DNA of 64,000 nt from Lunularia cruciata (lineage: Eukaryota > Streptophyta > Marchantiopsida > Lunulariales > Lunulariaceae), in assembly GCA_948567375.1 (NCBI GenBank), contig OX419759.1:33767493-33831492 (forward strand). The letters are read 5' to 3'. Each line of letters opens with the position of its first letter. Position 1 is the first letter of the stretch. This document shows positions 37,769 to 50,492 of the stretch, one piece after another. Under the pieces are notes generated by a model. It ran no database searches. It saw only the letters and a list, made by a program, of their open reading frames with translations, and was not told where the DNA came from. The position numbers and the translations under genes are program-made.

Positions 37769-37811
37769 ATTGGTGTTAGAGCTATAGGTTGAAGGAAAAA
37801 AGTGAGAAGCA

Positions 37812-40800
37812 ATGGCAGAAGAGGATAGAAAGGTCAAGATAGACATATTTGATGGTAAGGACTTTGGTTTCTGGAAAATGCAAACAAAGGATATTTGTAT
37901 CAGAAAAAATTTCATGTACCTCTAAGAGGTATGAAACCAGAGCTCATGTTACACTAAGACTGGGATTTGATGGATCATCAACCTTTGGGAGTTGTCCACT
38001 TGACACTAGCTAGAAACATGGCGTTCAATGTTCTAGAGGAGAAGACTACAGAAAGTCTATTGAAAGATTTGTTTAATATATATTAAAAACCATCAACTTC
38101 CAACAAGGTGTACTTGATATATTTTCTTCTCAACTTAAAGATGAGTGAAGGTCACTTTGTCACAGATCATATTAATGAGTACAACCTGATCACAAGTCAA
38201 TTAAGTTTAGTGGAAATTCGTTTTGAGGATGAAGTGAGTGTTTTAATTCTTCTATCCTCTTTATTGGAAAGTTGGAGTGCAACAGTGACAATTGTAAGTA
38301 GTTCTTGTGGATCAAACAAATTGAGGTTTGAGGAGATTCAGAATCTAATACTAAATGAGGATATTAGAAGGATAGAGTTGAGCATAAACCCTGGATTAGC
38401 CTTGAGTACTCTTGGAATTAGAGGCAGAACTATGCTTCATAGTGACAATCAAAGTAGATCTAAATCCAAGAGGAGAAGCAAGTCCAAGTCAAAAGGTGAT
38501 GGATGTTGGCATTATGGTAAGAAGGGGTACACAAGAAAGAAATGTTGGCTCATAAAGAAGAATCTAAGCAAGGGGCAGAATGAAGAATCAGTGAATGCAG
38601 TTGAAGAGGAAGTCAATAATGTTTTGATCCCTATTGCAGATAGTCCTATGGAGTCATGGATTCTTGAAAAGAAGCTCTTGAAAAATTCAAGAGCTTCTTT
38701 TCACTCTACCTCATTGAAGGAGTGTATGTTCAATTACATCGTTGGTGATTTTGGAAAAATTTATCTTGTAGATGATGAGCCTTTGGATATTGTGGAGGAG
38801 GTAATGTTTATACTAAAATGTCTGAAAAATCTATGTGGAAACTGAAGAATGTTAGGCATGTTCTAGGCTTGAAGAGGAATCTAATCTCAATTGGGCAACT
38901 TGACAGCGAATGGTATGTCTTAATCTTTGTAGGTGGTTTATGGAAAATCAGCAAAGGAGTCATGGTGGTTGCAAGGGGAACAAGATGGGGACTTTATACA
39001 TGACCAACAACACCAAGGACATGGTGGCACTTGCAAAAAAAATATCAAATTTTAATCTCTACCATTGCTAGCTCAGGCATATGAGTGGAAAAGGCATGAA
39101 GGTGATGATATAGAAGGACAAGCTACCAAAATTGAAATGTTGATGTAGGTTTTTGTGAAGAATGCATATTTAGGAAACAGGAAAAGGTTACTTTCTTGAA
39201 GGGTGGAAGAGCACCTAGGACAAGGAAGCTAGAGCTTGTACACATAGATGTGTGTGGTCCTTCTCTAGTTGTATTTTTTCTCTTGGGGGTCGCAGTATTA
39301 CATCATCTGCATAGATGACTGAACCAAGAAAGTTTAGGGTATATTTCTTGAAACACAATCAGAGATATTTGCCAATTTCAAGAAGTGTAAAATCTTGGTT
39401 AAGAGTGAGTCTGGTATAAAGCTAAAGCAACTAAGATCTTACAATGGAGGTGAGTATAACAATAGTGAGTTCAAGGAAATTTTTGCAATACATAGAATCA
39501 AAATGGAGAAGACTTTACCAAGCACACTATAGCAAAATGGAGTGGCTGAGTGCATGAATTAAACTTTGAATGAGAGAGCTAATTGCATGAGGATCCATGC
39601 TGATCTGCCCAAGGTGTTTCAGGTTGAAGCAATCAACATTGCAGCATACTTGATCAACAGAGGTCCATCAGTCCTCTTATACCATCAGTTGCACGAAGAG
39701 GAGTGGATAAGAAAACCGATGAGTTTATCACATTCAAGAGTTTTTGGGTGCATCTCTTACGTGCATGTCAATGTAAACCAAAGGGACAAGTTAGATGCAA
39801 AGTCCAAGAAGTGTTTCTTCATTGGATATGGTGCATATGACTTTGGGTATAAGTTTTTGGATGTAGAGAGAAAGTAAATCATCAGAAGCAAAAATGTGAT
39901 ATTCAATGAATGTATTCTTTACAAGGATAGAAACAATCTGAATTTTGATAGTGTAGATGAGCAGAGCAGAGCAAACAATCAAGTTACATTGCAAGAGATA
40001 ACAAAAGATGATGTTATCATACAGTTCAAGGAAACCCTGAAAGCTCAAAAACTCCTATGCCATAACCTCAACCAAGTGCACCACAGTTGAGGAGATCTAC
40101 AAGAATCACAAGACCACTAGCAAGGTATTCCCTCTCTTTACATAACTTGTTATTGACAGATGGAGGTGAACTTGAATGTTATGAAGAAGCCATGCAAAGT
40201 GAAGACTTGATGAAGTGGGAGCTTGCCATGAAGGATGAGATGGGGTCTTTGGATAAGAATCAAACTTGGGAGCTCAACTTACTACAAGATGGTAAGAAGG
40301 CATTACATAACAAGTGGGTCTACAAGGTAAAAGAGGAACACACAAGTAGCATATGATACAAGGTAAGGTTAGTTGTGAAAGGATTCCAATAGAAGGAGTG
40401 GATTGATTACATTGAGAATTTCTCATCAATGGTCAAGCACTCAACAATTAAAGTGGTTCTTAGTATAGTGGCAATGAAAAACTGGTATTTGGAGCAGAAG
40501 GATGTCACTATTACTTTTCTACATGGAGAGATAGATGAAGATATCTATATGTCACAACCTATTGGCTTTGAAATCCCCGGCAAGGAGAGCTTGGTATGCA
40601 AGTTACAAAAAGGCCTATATGGTCTAAAATAGGCACTAAGATTATAGTACAAGAAATTTGACAAGTTCATCATCAGTTCACAAGATGTCAAGAGGATCAG
40701 TGTTGTTATATCAAATCTCTTGATAATAGTTTTATCATTTTCCTTTTGCATGTTGATGATATGCTAATAGTTAAACCTAACATGCTAAAGGTTGAGAGAT

Positions 40801-41553
40801 GGAAGAAAGTATTATCAAGAGAGTTTGCAATGAAGGGCATGGGTGTAGCAAAACCAGATACTTGGGCTGAAGATTGAAAGGACAGGGTGGCAAGAATGCT
40901 GAAGCTCTTTCAAGGTAGCTACATTAGGAAGATGCTAGAAAGGTTCAACATGACAGATGCAAGTCATGTGAAGACACCTTTGGCAATTCACTTTAAGCTA
41001 TCACAAGAAAAATCATCCAAGGATGTTGAAGAACTGAAAAATAGGTCAAAGGTACCATATGCTTCAACTGTAGACAATCTCATGTATACAATGACATATA
41101 CTAGACCAAATATTGCATATGCATTGGGAGTTGTGAGCAGGTACATGGATAATACAAGGAGACAACATTGGGAGGTTGTAAAATGGATTTTGAGATATTT
41201 AAAAGGTATCAAAGATATACATTTGTGTTACAATAGAGACATCCATACTCTACAAGTTTTTGTGGATGCAGACCTAGGAGGTGATATAGATACCAAAAGA
41301 AGCATAGGGTATGTTTATACCATAGGTGGGATAATAGTGAGTTGGTTCTCACATTTTCAAAAAGTTATTGCTTTTTCCACAAAAGAGTTATTTTGCAAAA
41401 AGTTGTTGCTTTGTTCATTCAGAAGTTACTTGAATATGGCAATTTGTCACTTAAAAAGATCCAAGGTGCCAAGAACTCAGCTTTGATATGTTGACAAAGA
41501 TGATCCCTTTCAAGAAGTTAAAGCTATGTATAGCATCAATTGGCCTCCAATGA
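37812..41553 (+). pseudogene. Copia gag-pol polyprotein of the second element, disrupted
   Basis: Gag starts MAEEDRKVKIDIFDGKDFG at 37812. A degenerate zinc knuckle (CWHYGKKGYTRKKCW, where one Cys is Tyr and the His is Tyr) lies near 38502-38546. The integrase core follows (about 39200-39880, with NERANCMRIHADLP after it), then RT with HVDDMLIV (about 40748-40770) and RNase H starting VFVDADLGGDIDTKRS. RNase H is internally deleted: the sequence jumps from AFSTKE at about 41385 to the terminal MLTKMIPFKKLKLC. Many stops and frameshifts are present. Confidence 0.9.
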
Positions 41554-41670
41554 TAACTAAATAGTAAGGCTGCATAGAGTATGTAGATCAAGCACTAGTA
41601 GTTTCCTATCTTTTATTTTGAAGATGTATATTCAAGAAGTATCAGCCACCAAGTGGGAGACTTGTTTTGA

Positions 41671-41830
41671 TGTGGAGCCTGTTCCGTTTGATTTATCCTA
41701 TCTATGGTGAGATCTAGTGCTCAGATCATCCACTAGATTTCTTGTCTAGAGTTGAGACAGGTGTTTGACAATCAAGGATGTTGGGGTGATACTTTGAGTG
41801 TGCTACTTCTTGTTCTTTTGTGTGTGTGCA
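41671..41830 (+). repeat. Truncated 3' LTR of the second Copia element
   Basis: Matches the start of the 5' LTR, then diverges after GTGTGTGTGCA, where the next repeat begins. Confidence 0.85.
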
Positions 41831-41837
41831 ACAATAG

Positions 41838-41984
41838 AGAATAGCCTAGAACCTTTGAGCAATTTGAGAAATTGGGAGAGAGGGTGACTGGGATTGAGAG
41901 CACAAAGTGAGCAAGAATAGCTTAGAGCCTTTGAGAAATTGAGAAATTGTGGGAGAGGGTCATTAGGGTTGAGAGCACAAAGTG
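41838..41984. repeat. Tandem duplication of ~74 bp
   Basis: Two diverged units end with GAGAGCACAAAGTGAG at 41911 and 41984; both contain CCTTTGAGMAATTKGAGAAATT. Confidence 0.85.
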
Positions 41985-43397
41985 AGGATTGAATTTGAGT
42001 TGCACTTTTATATTGCAATGTCTCCAGAGAAGAAGAAGTCTGGTGCTGTAATGTGGTCACCCAAAGTAGAGAAGTGTGTACACTACAGCTATACTGAGTA
42101 CTTGAATTTAACATATTTGTGCTTTCTATTGTGGATTTGGGATTTTGCATACCTCCCAATGGTAGTGGAAATCAAGGAGAAGAAGGACCTGAACTTCTCC
42201 AACTTGAGAGGAAACGTGTTTGCATGTACTGAGGAGCACTTGCACAAAGTGCTTGGGTCCAATTTAACATCAAGGCAATGCAACTTGATCAAGACTAGCA
42301 ATAATAGGAAGTAATGACAAGGAATTTTGAACCCTTGTTCAAACACAAGAAGATGGGGAATGATTGGAAGGTGTGAGGATATCACAACCCTGCTTGGCGT
42401 ACCATTGTCTCCTTGGTGATGAAGTTGTTCAGATCTTTGGGGACAACTTAGATGAACAATGGGTAGGCAACCCTCTTCCAATTACTGTATTAAGTCAAAG
42501 CCACAAACTGGGCAAAGATGTTCTATCATTGCACCCAAGAGCTTACAGGGCAGTTACAAATTAAGGGATGACCTACTTTCCTCACCCCATTTTTGCTGCA
42601 TTTCTATATCAGGATGAGACTACTGCAGAAGGAGGAAAGGAAGCTCTTCCTGGTGCATTACTGTCCCTTAGATATTACCAATGCCAACGAGGATATGAAG
42701 GTGAGATCAAGAAGTATAAGGATGCCTTCATGAAATTCCAAAAGATAAGGAAGTTTAGACATTGACAAGGCTGCTTGAGAGGGAACCAACAAATGAAAGG
42801 CGGTCATACTCAGCCAAGGACTGGGAAGAGACATTGGCCAAACCTTCAGGTAGTGGACTCTTTGGAGGATGAGCTTCCCAAGACCACAACAAATCCCAAT
42901 TGGGAAGTGGTGGAGGAGCTGACCAAGACTCACAAGGTGGTCCCTAGGGAAGCCACTATGGGAGGGAACTCTTGCCAGCTGCGGAAGTAGTGCCTCCAGA
43001 GCAGGAGAACTCCTCTAAGATCAAGGGTTCTTCCAAAAAGGTGGGAGTTAAGGTTCAATCCGCTCTTGCAATAGCATTGGAGTTGGATGTGCCAGACTAG
43101 GCCATCCCTGACTGAGGTGACGTTGTGGTGGATGACAAGGAGGAGGTCCCAATAACCAGTTTGCAAACAAGGACTCCTCCTTCAACACCAATACACAAAG
43201 AAGAGGTGGCAGTTCAAATTTTGGCTGTCCCTCAAGGAGACACTCATCAGGTGGTAACTCCACCTCAAGAACTGGTGCTCAAGACAGTCCTACCATCACC
43301 ATCTTGGGTGAGTGGAAAGAGGCTTTTGAGTGAGGAGAAGCAAAAAAGACCAGGAAGATGGGTTTCCATGGACTTGGATCAAATTATTGTAGAATTC
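41985..43397 (+). pseudogene. Repeat-family ORF (block W), plus copy, broken
   Basis: Frames give FLLWIWDFAYLPMVVEIKEK and a NFSNLRGN segment (about 42110-42210). These match a minus-strand version (FLLWNWELFDFHMIHEMKGK, then REMRGN) near 46250-46330, so both encode the same protein family. It continues in broken frames into a Glu/Pro-rich part (43125-43320). No reverse transcriptase, integrase or transposase motif is seen. The family is not recognised; a retrotransposon accessory or Gag-like protein is possible. Confidence 0.6.
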
Positions 43398-44465
43398 ACC
43401 CCACATTGTACAGCCATAGATGTACCACATCTTGTTGTAATAAAGAGTATAAGGGGAGTCACCCTGACTGAATACAGGTTCAATCAACTTATATTAGAAT
43501 TCCATCTCATACTTGTCTATTTAAGCTCACGAATGTGCAATCACTTTGCTCATGTGTTTGCAAAGTTGACTCTATTGTGGAATGATGCTTGAGGACCTCT
43601 TAGATCCTGAGTGTATGGATGTCATTATGGTCTATGTTTTGTGATTGCTGAGTTGAGTAGTGGTGAGAAACTTGAAGTAGGAATGCAATGCTGAGGTACA
43701 GGAGGGCAATCAGGCTTGGGAGTTTTGAAGAGTCAGGGTGACATGTTGAGAGCCTTGATGGCTATGAGTATCATAAAGTATCATGCATATCAAAAAGGTT
43801 AGGGTATCACAAACCTATGGTCTAGTGGTGAGAAGTGCCTTTTGGGAATGGTAGAATGCTTTCATTTGCATTGTGGTATGCATTGTATAGGTAACTACAA
43901 GGAAAAGACCTTCAGGACCGATGACCAACATGACAAAATGATCATCAACTTCAGGAGCTCATGCTGTGAGATATAATTTGTGAATGTAATTTAGTAGTTC
44001 TTTTCTTGCTATAGTGTGCCGCAAAAGTGTACACTACCCTCTTTTGAGAAATGTCCTATTCAAATAAGAGGTTAAATAAGTAACACTAGCCGACTTGTGA
44101 CAAAGTGACCCTTTCCCTTCACTCCTAGCCAATTCCAAACCGTATCCTTGTGTGAATGATCTACTTTTACCAATTATATTGCAAGTATGTCAATACTGGC
44201 TGTCACACTATTGTTCAAGTTGTCAACTCAGTGGGCACAACTATGAAGAATGTTATATCTAAGAGATTTCCTTGGAGAAGAATGTTGTAAGCTATTTTTC
44301 CTCATGAATAAAGATAAAATCAATAAGAACAAGAAATAATGCAAAATTGTATGCACACAACATCATCTCAAGGAATTTTTCTAGTGATTTTCATGTAGAT
44401 GATCTAATCATCAAAAGGAATAAAGATACTAATACACTTGAGACATCTTAGTGTAGACGTGCATC
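43398..44465 (+). repeat. Repeat block X, plus copy
   Basis: Inverted partner of 32780-33835. It directly follows the broken W reading frame, as expected of a 3' untranslated or LTR segment. Confidence 0.8.
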
Positions 44466-46400
44466 TTCAATTCATGGTGTTTGGTTCTCAAGACGTGTAC
44501 TACTCCTTCTTTCAGCATCTCCATGAACATGGCTTGGGTCTCCTTCAGTTGGTGCCCAGCCTTCAGTTGGTTCTCCTCTATCTGTTTTGATCAATTGCTC
44601 CATTTGGCCTTTTGGTCTTCCAACACTTGGAGACTTTCTATGTGCTTAACTCACCCTTCTTCTGCCTCCTCGGTGAGATGTTCCAGTTGCACTGATACCT
44701 CCTTTTGGTACTCCTGTATCTACAATTCTAGAGTTACTTCTTAGTCATGTTTCTCCTTCAGAGCACTCTGAGTGCTCTCCAACTCTTTGCACTGATTGCA
44801 AAGTTGGTCTTCAGCTTCCTTCTTGAACTGGTCAAACTCAAGGTGGAGTGCACTCCAATCTCCTTCAAACCTTTTGGTCTCTACTGCCTGATGATCTTGT
44901 TTATTTTGTGCTATGGCACTTCTCCTCTTGAGCTCTTTGTTCTCCTATGGCAAGGTACTTACCCTTGAAGCATTTGCCTTGTACAGGTCTTTGGCCTTTG
45001 CTGCTTTGCCTTTCACCAGGTCTTCTTTGCCCTTCCAAGTGTAGACCTACTAATGCATAGCTTTGATCAATGTGGTGTAGTTCAACACATAATAGCACTT
45101 GGCTTGGTATGGGCACAGCAACACCTCCATCAATTGCAGTGAAGTGTTAACGGAATGAATGATGAAGCTTGATCCTTCTTGCACTTGCACTAACTTGGAA
45201 CTTGCTGGTACCTCTTGCACTTTGATCTGCACTTTGGGTGCAGCCTCTAGAAGGTCAGTCATATTGTCTACCTCCTCTTCTTTGGCATTGTCTATGATGC
45301 AATCTACTTCTTCAATGCAGTCTTCAGCCCCCTCCTCTCTTCTTGGCCAAAGTTTTTGGTCCTTTGAGCACTCAGCCCGATCTTGAATCTCCATTATGGC
45401 TTCTTCTTCCTTCACATCCAAACTCAATGGTGCCTCCAACACTGCTGCTTCTTCCATCATGGGCTCTTCTTCATCTTCAAGGCACTTGTCCTACACATGT
45501 AGAGCAGATTGGGCATCTTCCCAGATTTCTTCTCCTTTGTCCTTGTTTCATAAAGTGGAGGTTGACCCTTGCAAAGTGAAGGATCCTTGCTCCCCATTGT
45601 CATGTCTTTGTCTACTTCAGTGTCCTCAGCTTCATCTTTTGAAGAGGACACTTCAACAATTTGGGCACTCACCTTTCACTTCTTTGCTATAGGAAGTGGC
45701 TTCTTCTTCAAGTGTGATGTTCTTCCTCTTTGGAGCCTTTGGCAAGGCCACTTCTTCATCTACAATCATAAATTGGCCTGTCTCTACAAACTTAGCATCG
45801 GCTAGCCAATACTTCATGATCTGGGTAGGTCCTTCAGGTTGCAATTCAAAATAATCTACAAGATGAAAATTTGTGGGAAGTCTCTTTCTCTCTTCTTTTG
45901 TTTATAGATTGGTCCCCATGTAGTAATGCACAAGAAAAAGAGCAATGTAGGTGACACCCCTCTTTCCCCTTCAAGTCTTGGTGCAAGAGCTTGCAGTGCA
46001 TATCAAACATCTCAACTCAAAATCTAAAGGCTCTCCTAAATACATGTAATCAAAGAACATTGACAGGCCATTGGTCTACAATGGCTCTTTGTGAAGGGTC
46101 CTTGTAATTGGCCACACTCCATCCAATGGAGAGCTTGCTATTGAAGTGGCTCTTGACTTCAGGGTAAGTTCTTTATCTGTGAATTTGCTAACTATGGTCA
46201 GGGCTCTTGCAACCCTAGCATTTGAACCAAGTACGGTTACCTCTCATTTCCCTTGAATTTTTCTCTCATTTGCCCTTCATCTCATGGATCATATGGAAAT
46301 CAAACAACTCCCAATTCCAGAGTAGGAATTCCAAATGAGTACCTCTAATCACATCCATCCTATAGTATATTGATGGCAGCAGGAGATCTAAGGATGACCT
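44459..46400 (-). pseudogene. Repeat-family ORF, copy B: W-like N-terminus to coiled-coil C-terminus
   Basis: On the minus strand, broken frames run from FLLWNWELFDFHMIHEMKGK (near 46300), through ADAKFVETGQFMIVDEEV (about 45750-45800), to a 136-codon frame at 45460-45053. That frame is rich in Glu/Asp (DVKEEEAIMEIQDRAE, EEVDCIIDNAKEEEVDNMTD). Long heptad-like sequence follows to 44459. It is the most complete copy of this repeat-encoded protein in the window. No polymerase motif is visible. Confidence 0.62.
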
Positions 46401-47290
46401 CATGTGCCTTCTTGTAAGTTTTTAGAGTGACTACCATGGCTCTTGCACACAACAGACTGCTACAACTTACTGATCTACTACACCAGTACCTCACTTCACT
46501 CAGAGTACCAAAAATTGCACCAAGTGCCACTCTCAAAACAACAATTAGTAACTCACTTCCTCTCAAAAATTTGCATGACACTACTCAATCAGCTAAGAAG
46601 GTAGACGAATTTGCAAAAAGTGCCACTACTAGCCTGGCACTTCAATTTATACACCCCGTTCTTGGTCACTCCAGCAATTATAGAGCAGGTAGGCATTTGA
46701 CATTATGCAGGCAAAGGCCTCTGTATTTTGTACTTGGTGCAAAGTCACCCTCCCGTGTGCTAAAAATTTGTTCCCCAGTCACTTCCTCCCAAACCATGCT
46801 TACACACTGAGTGCCAACTTTTATCTTGTAGGCAAGTGCAGTTGGCAGTATGTTCAAATTGTGGTGGCACTTGGCACTTGGGCCTGTACCCCTCACCTAT
46901 TGGCACTCAGAGTGATGCATCTTTGGCAAGCACTCCAGATGATACCTTAGCACTCTGAGTGTCGTTCCCTCCTCAAGCATTTTGAGTCATTCTACACCTC
47001 TCCAAACGCACCTCATCTCCTTTGTGACACAGCTTTGCTTGCCACCTTGATACTTGGCCATGTAACTCATACATCTCCTAGACTCATTCTTCTTGTCAGC
47101 ATTTGAGATCATCCTACATCATTCAGAATGCTGAACATCTTGCTAGTAGGTTGGCCTGCAAGTACTTGGGATTATCCTACATCACTCCGTGTGCTTCTCC
47201 CATCCTAGCTTTCAGGGTCATTCTTCCGAGTACCTCTCTGTTTGAGCCACTTCTCCAATTAACTAAAACATTTTGAGTGGTTCTCTAGCA
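46400..47290. other. Repeat-derived spacer
   Basis: Rich in GCACTT/GCACTC phrases and CACTCTGAGTG palindromes. Open frames in both strands are reciprocal shadows without domains. Confidence 0.45.
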
Positions 47291-48500
47291 CTAAAGCTTG
47301 ATATGATCAACAAAAACAAATTTTGAAGAAATGGAAGCCCCACACTACTAATGATATCATCTCAAGGAATTATTTGTGTATCGTTGTGTAGATGACTTAA
47401 TTATCCTTGGTATCAAATTAAATTAAGTTTTTATAATGAAAATATATACCAAAATATATCATTTGAAGGTTTTTCTGTGATTTTGTATATGGATGACTTA
47501 CTCATCGTTAAGGATTTTTGATCTCTACACATCCTTTAAGATGAAGAATATAGGGATTGTGAATTCTTGTCTTCGTTTGGAAGTAAGGATGACTCTCTTA
47601 CATCAAACATATCTCATTTAAGACTATTGCATTGACTTGATCTTGTACAAGTAGAGGATAGAAGAAAGTGAGGTCTAGAACACAAGAACTAAAATACTAA
47701 CCTTTGATGAGTTGGAAGAAAGGTGGATGAGAATCTACACAGAAGATTGGTTGGATCTTCTATTTAGGACTACATCAAGGTAGATGTCATAGATTAGTCA
47801 GTTCAGGCAAGACCCAAAAAGTCAATTTATCAGTCAACATGCGAGGCCGCTTGAGATCAGTTTATCTTATACGCAACCTGTTAATCCACTCTTGAAGAAA
47901 GCATTTAGGGATCCAACATCAGTTTCCACCTGAGAAGGTACAAAGCAATGACGTTGATGTCATCTGGTGTTAGGAAAGGAGCAATTGGCAGATTATTTCA
48001 CAAAAGGTCTATCTACTGCTAAAGTCAAGAAGTTTTGATCATTATTAGGAGTGTTTTACTACGCAGCTAGTACAGGAGCATGTTAGAATATTCGCACAAA
48101 GCTGAACTATAATGAACAGCATTCTGACAACATACAGCTTAGCAGCTTATCAATTCTAATATCCTAAGAATGGATAACCTTAAGAATTCTTAAGATTTAG
48201 AGTAAGTAGATAGAAGAGTGACGCAAGTTAACTCATCAAAGGTTAGTATTTTAGTTCTTGTGTTCTAGACCTCACTTTCTTCTATCCTCTACTTGTACAA
48301 GATCAAGTCAATGCGATAGTCTTACATGAGATATGTTTGATGTAAGACAGTCATCCTTACTTCCAAACCACGACAAGAATTCACAATCCCTATATTCTTT
48401 ATCATTTTAAAGAACTGCCAGTAAAGATCATGAATAACAGAATAAAGATTTCAATGAATCAGTAGAGCACCATCCTACTCCATTCTCTCAAATGCTCATA
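47290..48500 (+). mobile_element. Copia remnant with partial RT and LTR-like end
   Basis: CVDDLIIL (about 47385-47410) and LYMDDLLIV (about 47485-47510) are two tandem versions of the RT YVDD region. 47540-47800 matches 21350-21680. The LTR-like part starts at 48081 (TGTTAGAATATTCGC) and shares AGCATTCTG and CAGAGCACCATCCTACT-type sequence with 22165-22300. Confidence 0.75.
47533..48412. repeat. Large inverted repeat, ~181 bp arms, ~516 bp spacer
   Basis: 47533-47713 and 48230-48412 are reverse complements at high identity (for example TAACCTTTGATGAGTT against AACTCATCAAAGGTTA). The right arm is an inverted copy of RT sequence sitting inside the LTR-like region. Confidence 0.92.
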
Positions 48501-49730
48501 GTTTGTAAAAAGACCACTTGAATCCTTCCTGGTTTCATTGACATGACATTATATCCTGTTTATCCTCATTTTTCTTCTTGATCCGGAGGTAAGGTCACAG
48601 ATGAACTTCTTGTCTTTCTGCTCCTTGATCCTTTGATAAGTTATCATGAACATTTTGAATCTCAGGTTCTCGGCCTTTCACCTGGCACGGTTAGACTTCG
48701 ACCTTTAATCCAACGATAGCTTTTCTCCCTACAACCCGGAAACAACCTCCGGCTTGGTCCTGCAGTTTGTCCCCCGCACAAACCATCCCGACAATCTAAA
48801 GGATACCTTAGCTTCTCTTTGATCCTGCACCTCGTCCGAATTCCAGCTGCAGGTTCATTACTATCAGGCAAATTGATACAATTAGAAGGAGACTGTTAGA
48901 TGAATTCCTACTGTCAACAGTCCTAGATACAACAAAGACAGTCTGAATTGACTAATTTATATATATAGAACATCTGCAAACATACTCGGATATATAGAAA
49001 GATAATTAGTAAGCATGATCAATATATACACGAGAGTGTGAAAAATATAGCACGTTTTTTACTGCACGGGATCTAAAACCGCAACACATATATTTTAGGC
49101 TTACATATAAGGCTTATAAGGTAACGCACACTCTTATATCAGCATGATCTAGACAAGTTGATCAACTGCAACTTTGTCAATGCGGACCAATATAACTAAC
49201 ACCAGCTAGTTATCTGAGGTGGTCTCATACGAACCAGGTAATAGTGCATGCTGAGTCTGTCTCTGTCTGGCCTGTGTACAGAAACTGTTCTACTTATCTG
49301 TTCTAGATCACTTCTAAGTTTCTTAACGCAACTCTTTATTTATTCTGCTTCTACGTTAGTAGTATAAAGGCTGGTCGTTGTAACCTCGACACTGGAACTG
49401 ATGTTTCCTCCACGGAGACCTGTCATGAAGCCTATGAAAAATGGGCACTCATGCATTATTTCTCTCCATCTGCGTAATGAGTTTGATGAACCGGATGGCC
49501 TTGGGAGGGATTACAAACGAGTGGATTGAGTCGTCTATGCGTCATCCAGATTTGCATTTCTTTTCTCACACCCAAAATCTAAAAAGAGTTCATCAAGAGT
49601 GAATAACGATAGCGATTGTACATGGACTCAATATCGACTTGATCCAAATGAGAAATAAAATCGTTTCTTTAACACATCGCTTCAAAGTTATAAGGACCTC
49701 CCAATGATCAGAGCCTGACCCGGGGAAAAT
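48500..49730. other. Spacer, no gene confirmed
   Basis: 48662-48871 is GC-richer and open on the minus strand with Arg/Cys-rich content, but it has no ATG or family. The rest is AT-rich. Confidence 0.45.
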
Positions 49731-49736
49731 CTCCAA

Positions 49737-50231
49737 TTACTTTGGGATGACCCAATCAGCCCTCTGCTGCCACTCCTCCTTGTATTGGACATACAACATC
49801 ATTCCTCGCTTCTGCACTTTCCAGGCGGCAGCATCTTTCAAGTACCACTTGATTACATCCTGACTCCAGACGTCCCACCTGCAAGTCCAAACTTTACCTG
49901 TTTGTGGATTGCGCCCGGACGCACTGCACCAATACAGGGTGCTCAAGCCCAGATTTGGACGAAAGCTCCAATGCAACATTTTACCATTTGGAAGCGTATG
50001 GTAGCCAACCTCATCCTCTTTTGACGCACAGTGCAACTTTATGTCACTTCCCATCTCATTCAAAATGGTCACTGCTGGGTTCTTGTCAGCCAGGCTCCCT
50101 GGAAGATAGATCAACAGCAACATCATCACGCCAGAAGTGATGAAGACCCATTGAACATTCCATCGCTTCAGAATCATTTTGGCAACTCTCCACGGAGGGA
50201 TAGTGATGCACTTAATTAGATAAAGATTCAT
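49737..50231 (-). CDS. S1/SPH-type secreted protein (plant self-incompatibility S1 family)
   Basis: 164 residues. The first true ATG is at 50231, five bases downstream of an acceptor-like CTTGCAG; a later Met at residue 19 is an alternative start. A hydrophobic signal segment (VFITSGVMMLLLIYLPG, about residues 28-46) precedes the mature part. VTILNEMGSDIKLHCASKED, then LHWSFRPN, TLYWCSA and WDVW match the family's order: N-terminal beta strand with Asn, LHC.S.DDDLG, W.F.PN, CxF, WDV/FDIY. SPH proteins are small disulphide-bonded secreted proteins, the founder being the poppy stigma S determinant; most members have unknown roles. The N-terminus before the signal is unusually long and basic. 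Confidence 0.82.
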   Translation of the reverse strand: MNLYLIKCITIPPWRVAKMILKRWNVQWVFITSGVMMLLLIYLPGSLADKNPAVTILNEMGSDIKLHCASKEDEVGYHTLPNGKMLHWSFRPNLGLSTLYWCSASGRNPQTGKVWTCRWDVWSQDVIKWYLKDAAAWKVQKRGMMLYVQYKEEWQQRADWVIPK

Positions 50232-50492
50232 GTTTTTCTGCAAGAAAAGGCAAAATGACGACCATTTCTAAAGAGAAATTTAATGTGCTAAAAGAGAACC
50301 TGGACCAGATGCACGAAGTCCATATCCTGCATAGGAACTGCCAGTTTACTTCTGGAGACTAAGACATGTACATGAACTACATGTTATCATGGTAGGGCTG
50401 AAATCTGATTCTTACTAGCTAGCCGTTCTCTCGAGATGAATCCAGTGAACAAACTTCAAGAGTGAAGTGAACGGAAGAGAGGATCCTCCTCC

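Larger units (their letters stand above)
37108..41830 (+). mobile_element. Second Ty1-copia element, 3' LTR truncated
   Basis: The 5' LTR (37108-37768) starts TGTGGAGCCTG and ends CCAACA. A degenerate iMet primer site (TGGTGTTAGAGC) begins at 37771. A purine-rich tract (AAGTGGGAGA) precedes the 3' LTR, which begins at 41671 with the same TGTGGAGCCTG and matches only to about 41830, where other repeat DNA takes over. It is inserted into the repeat family at GTCAGTCAT (compare 45240-45265). Confidence 0.9.

Noticed and set aside
46427-46950. Overlapping plus frames of 127 and 81 codons
   Set aside because: Reciprocal frames in repeat-derived DNA with GCACTC motifs; no recognisable protein.
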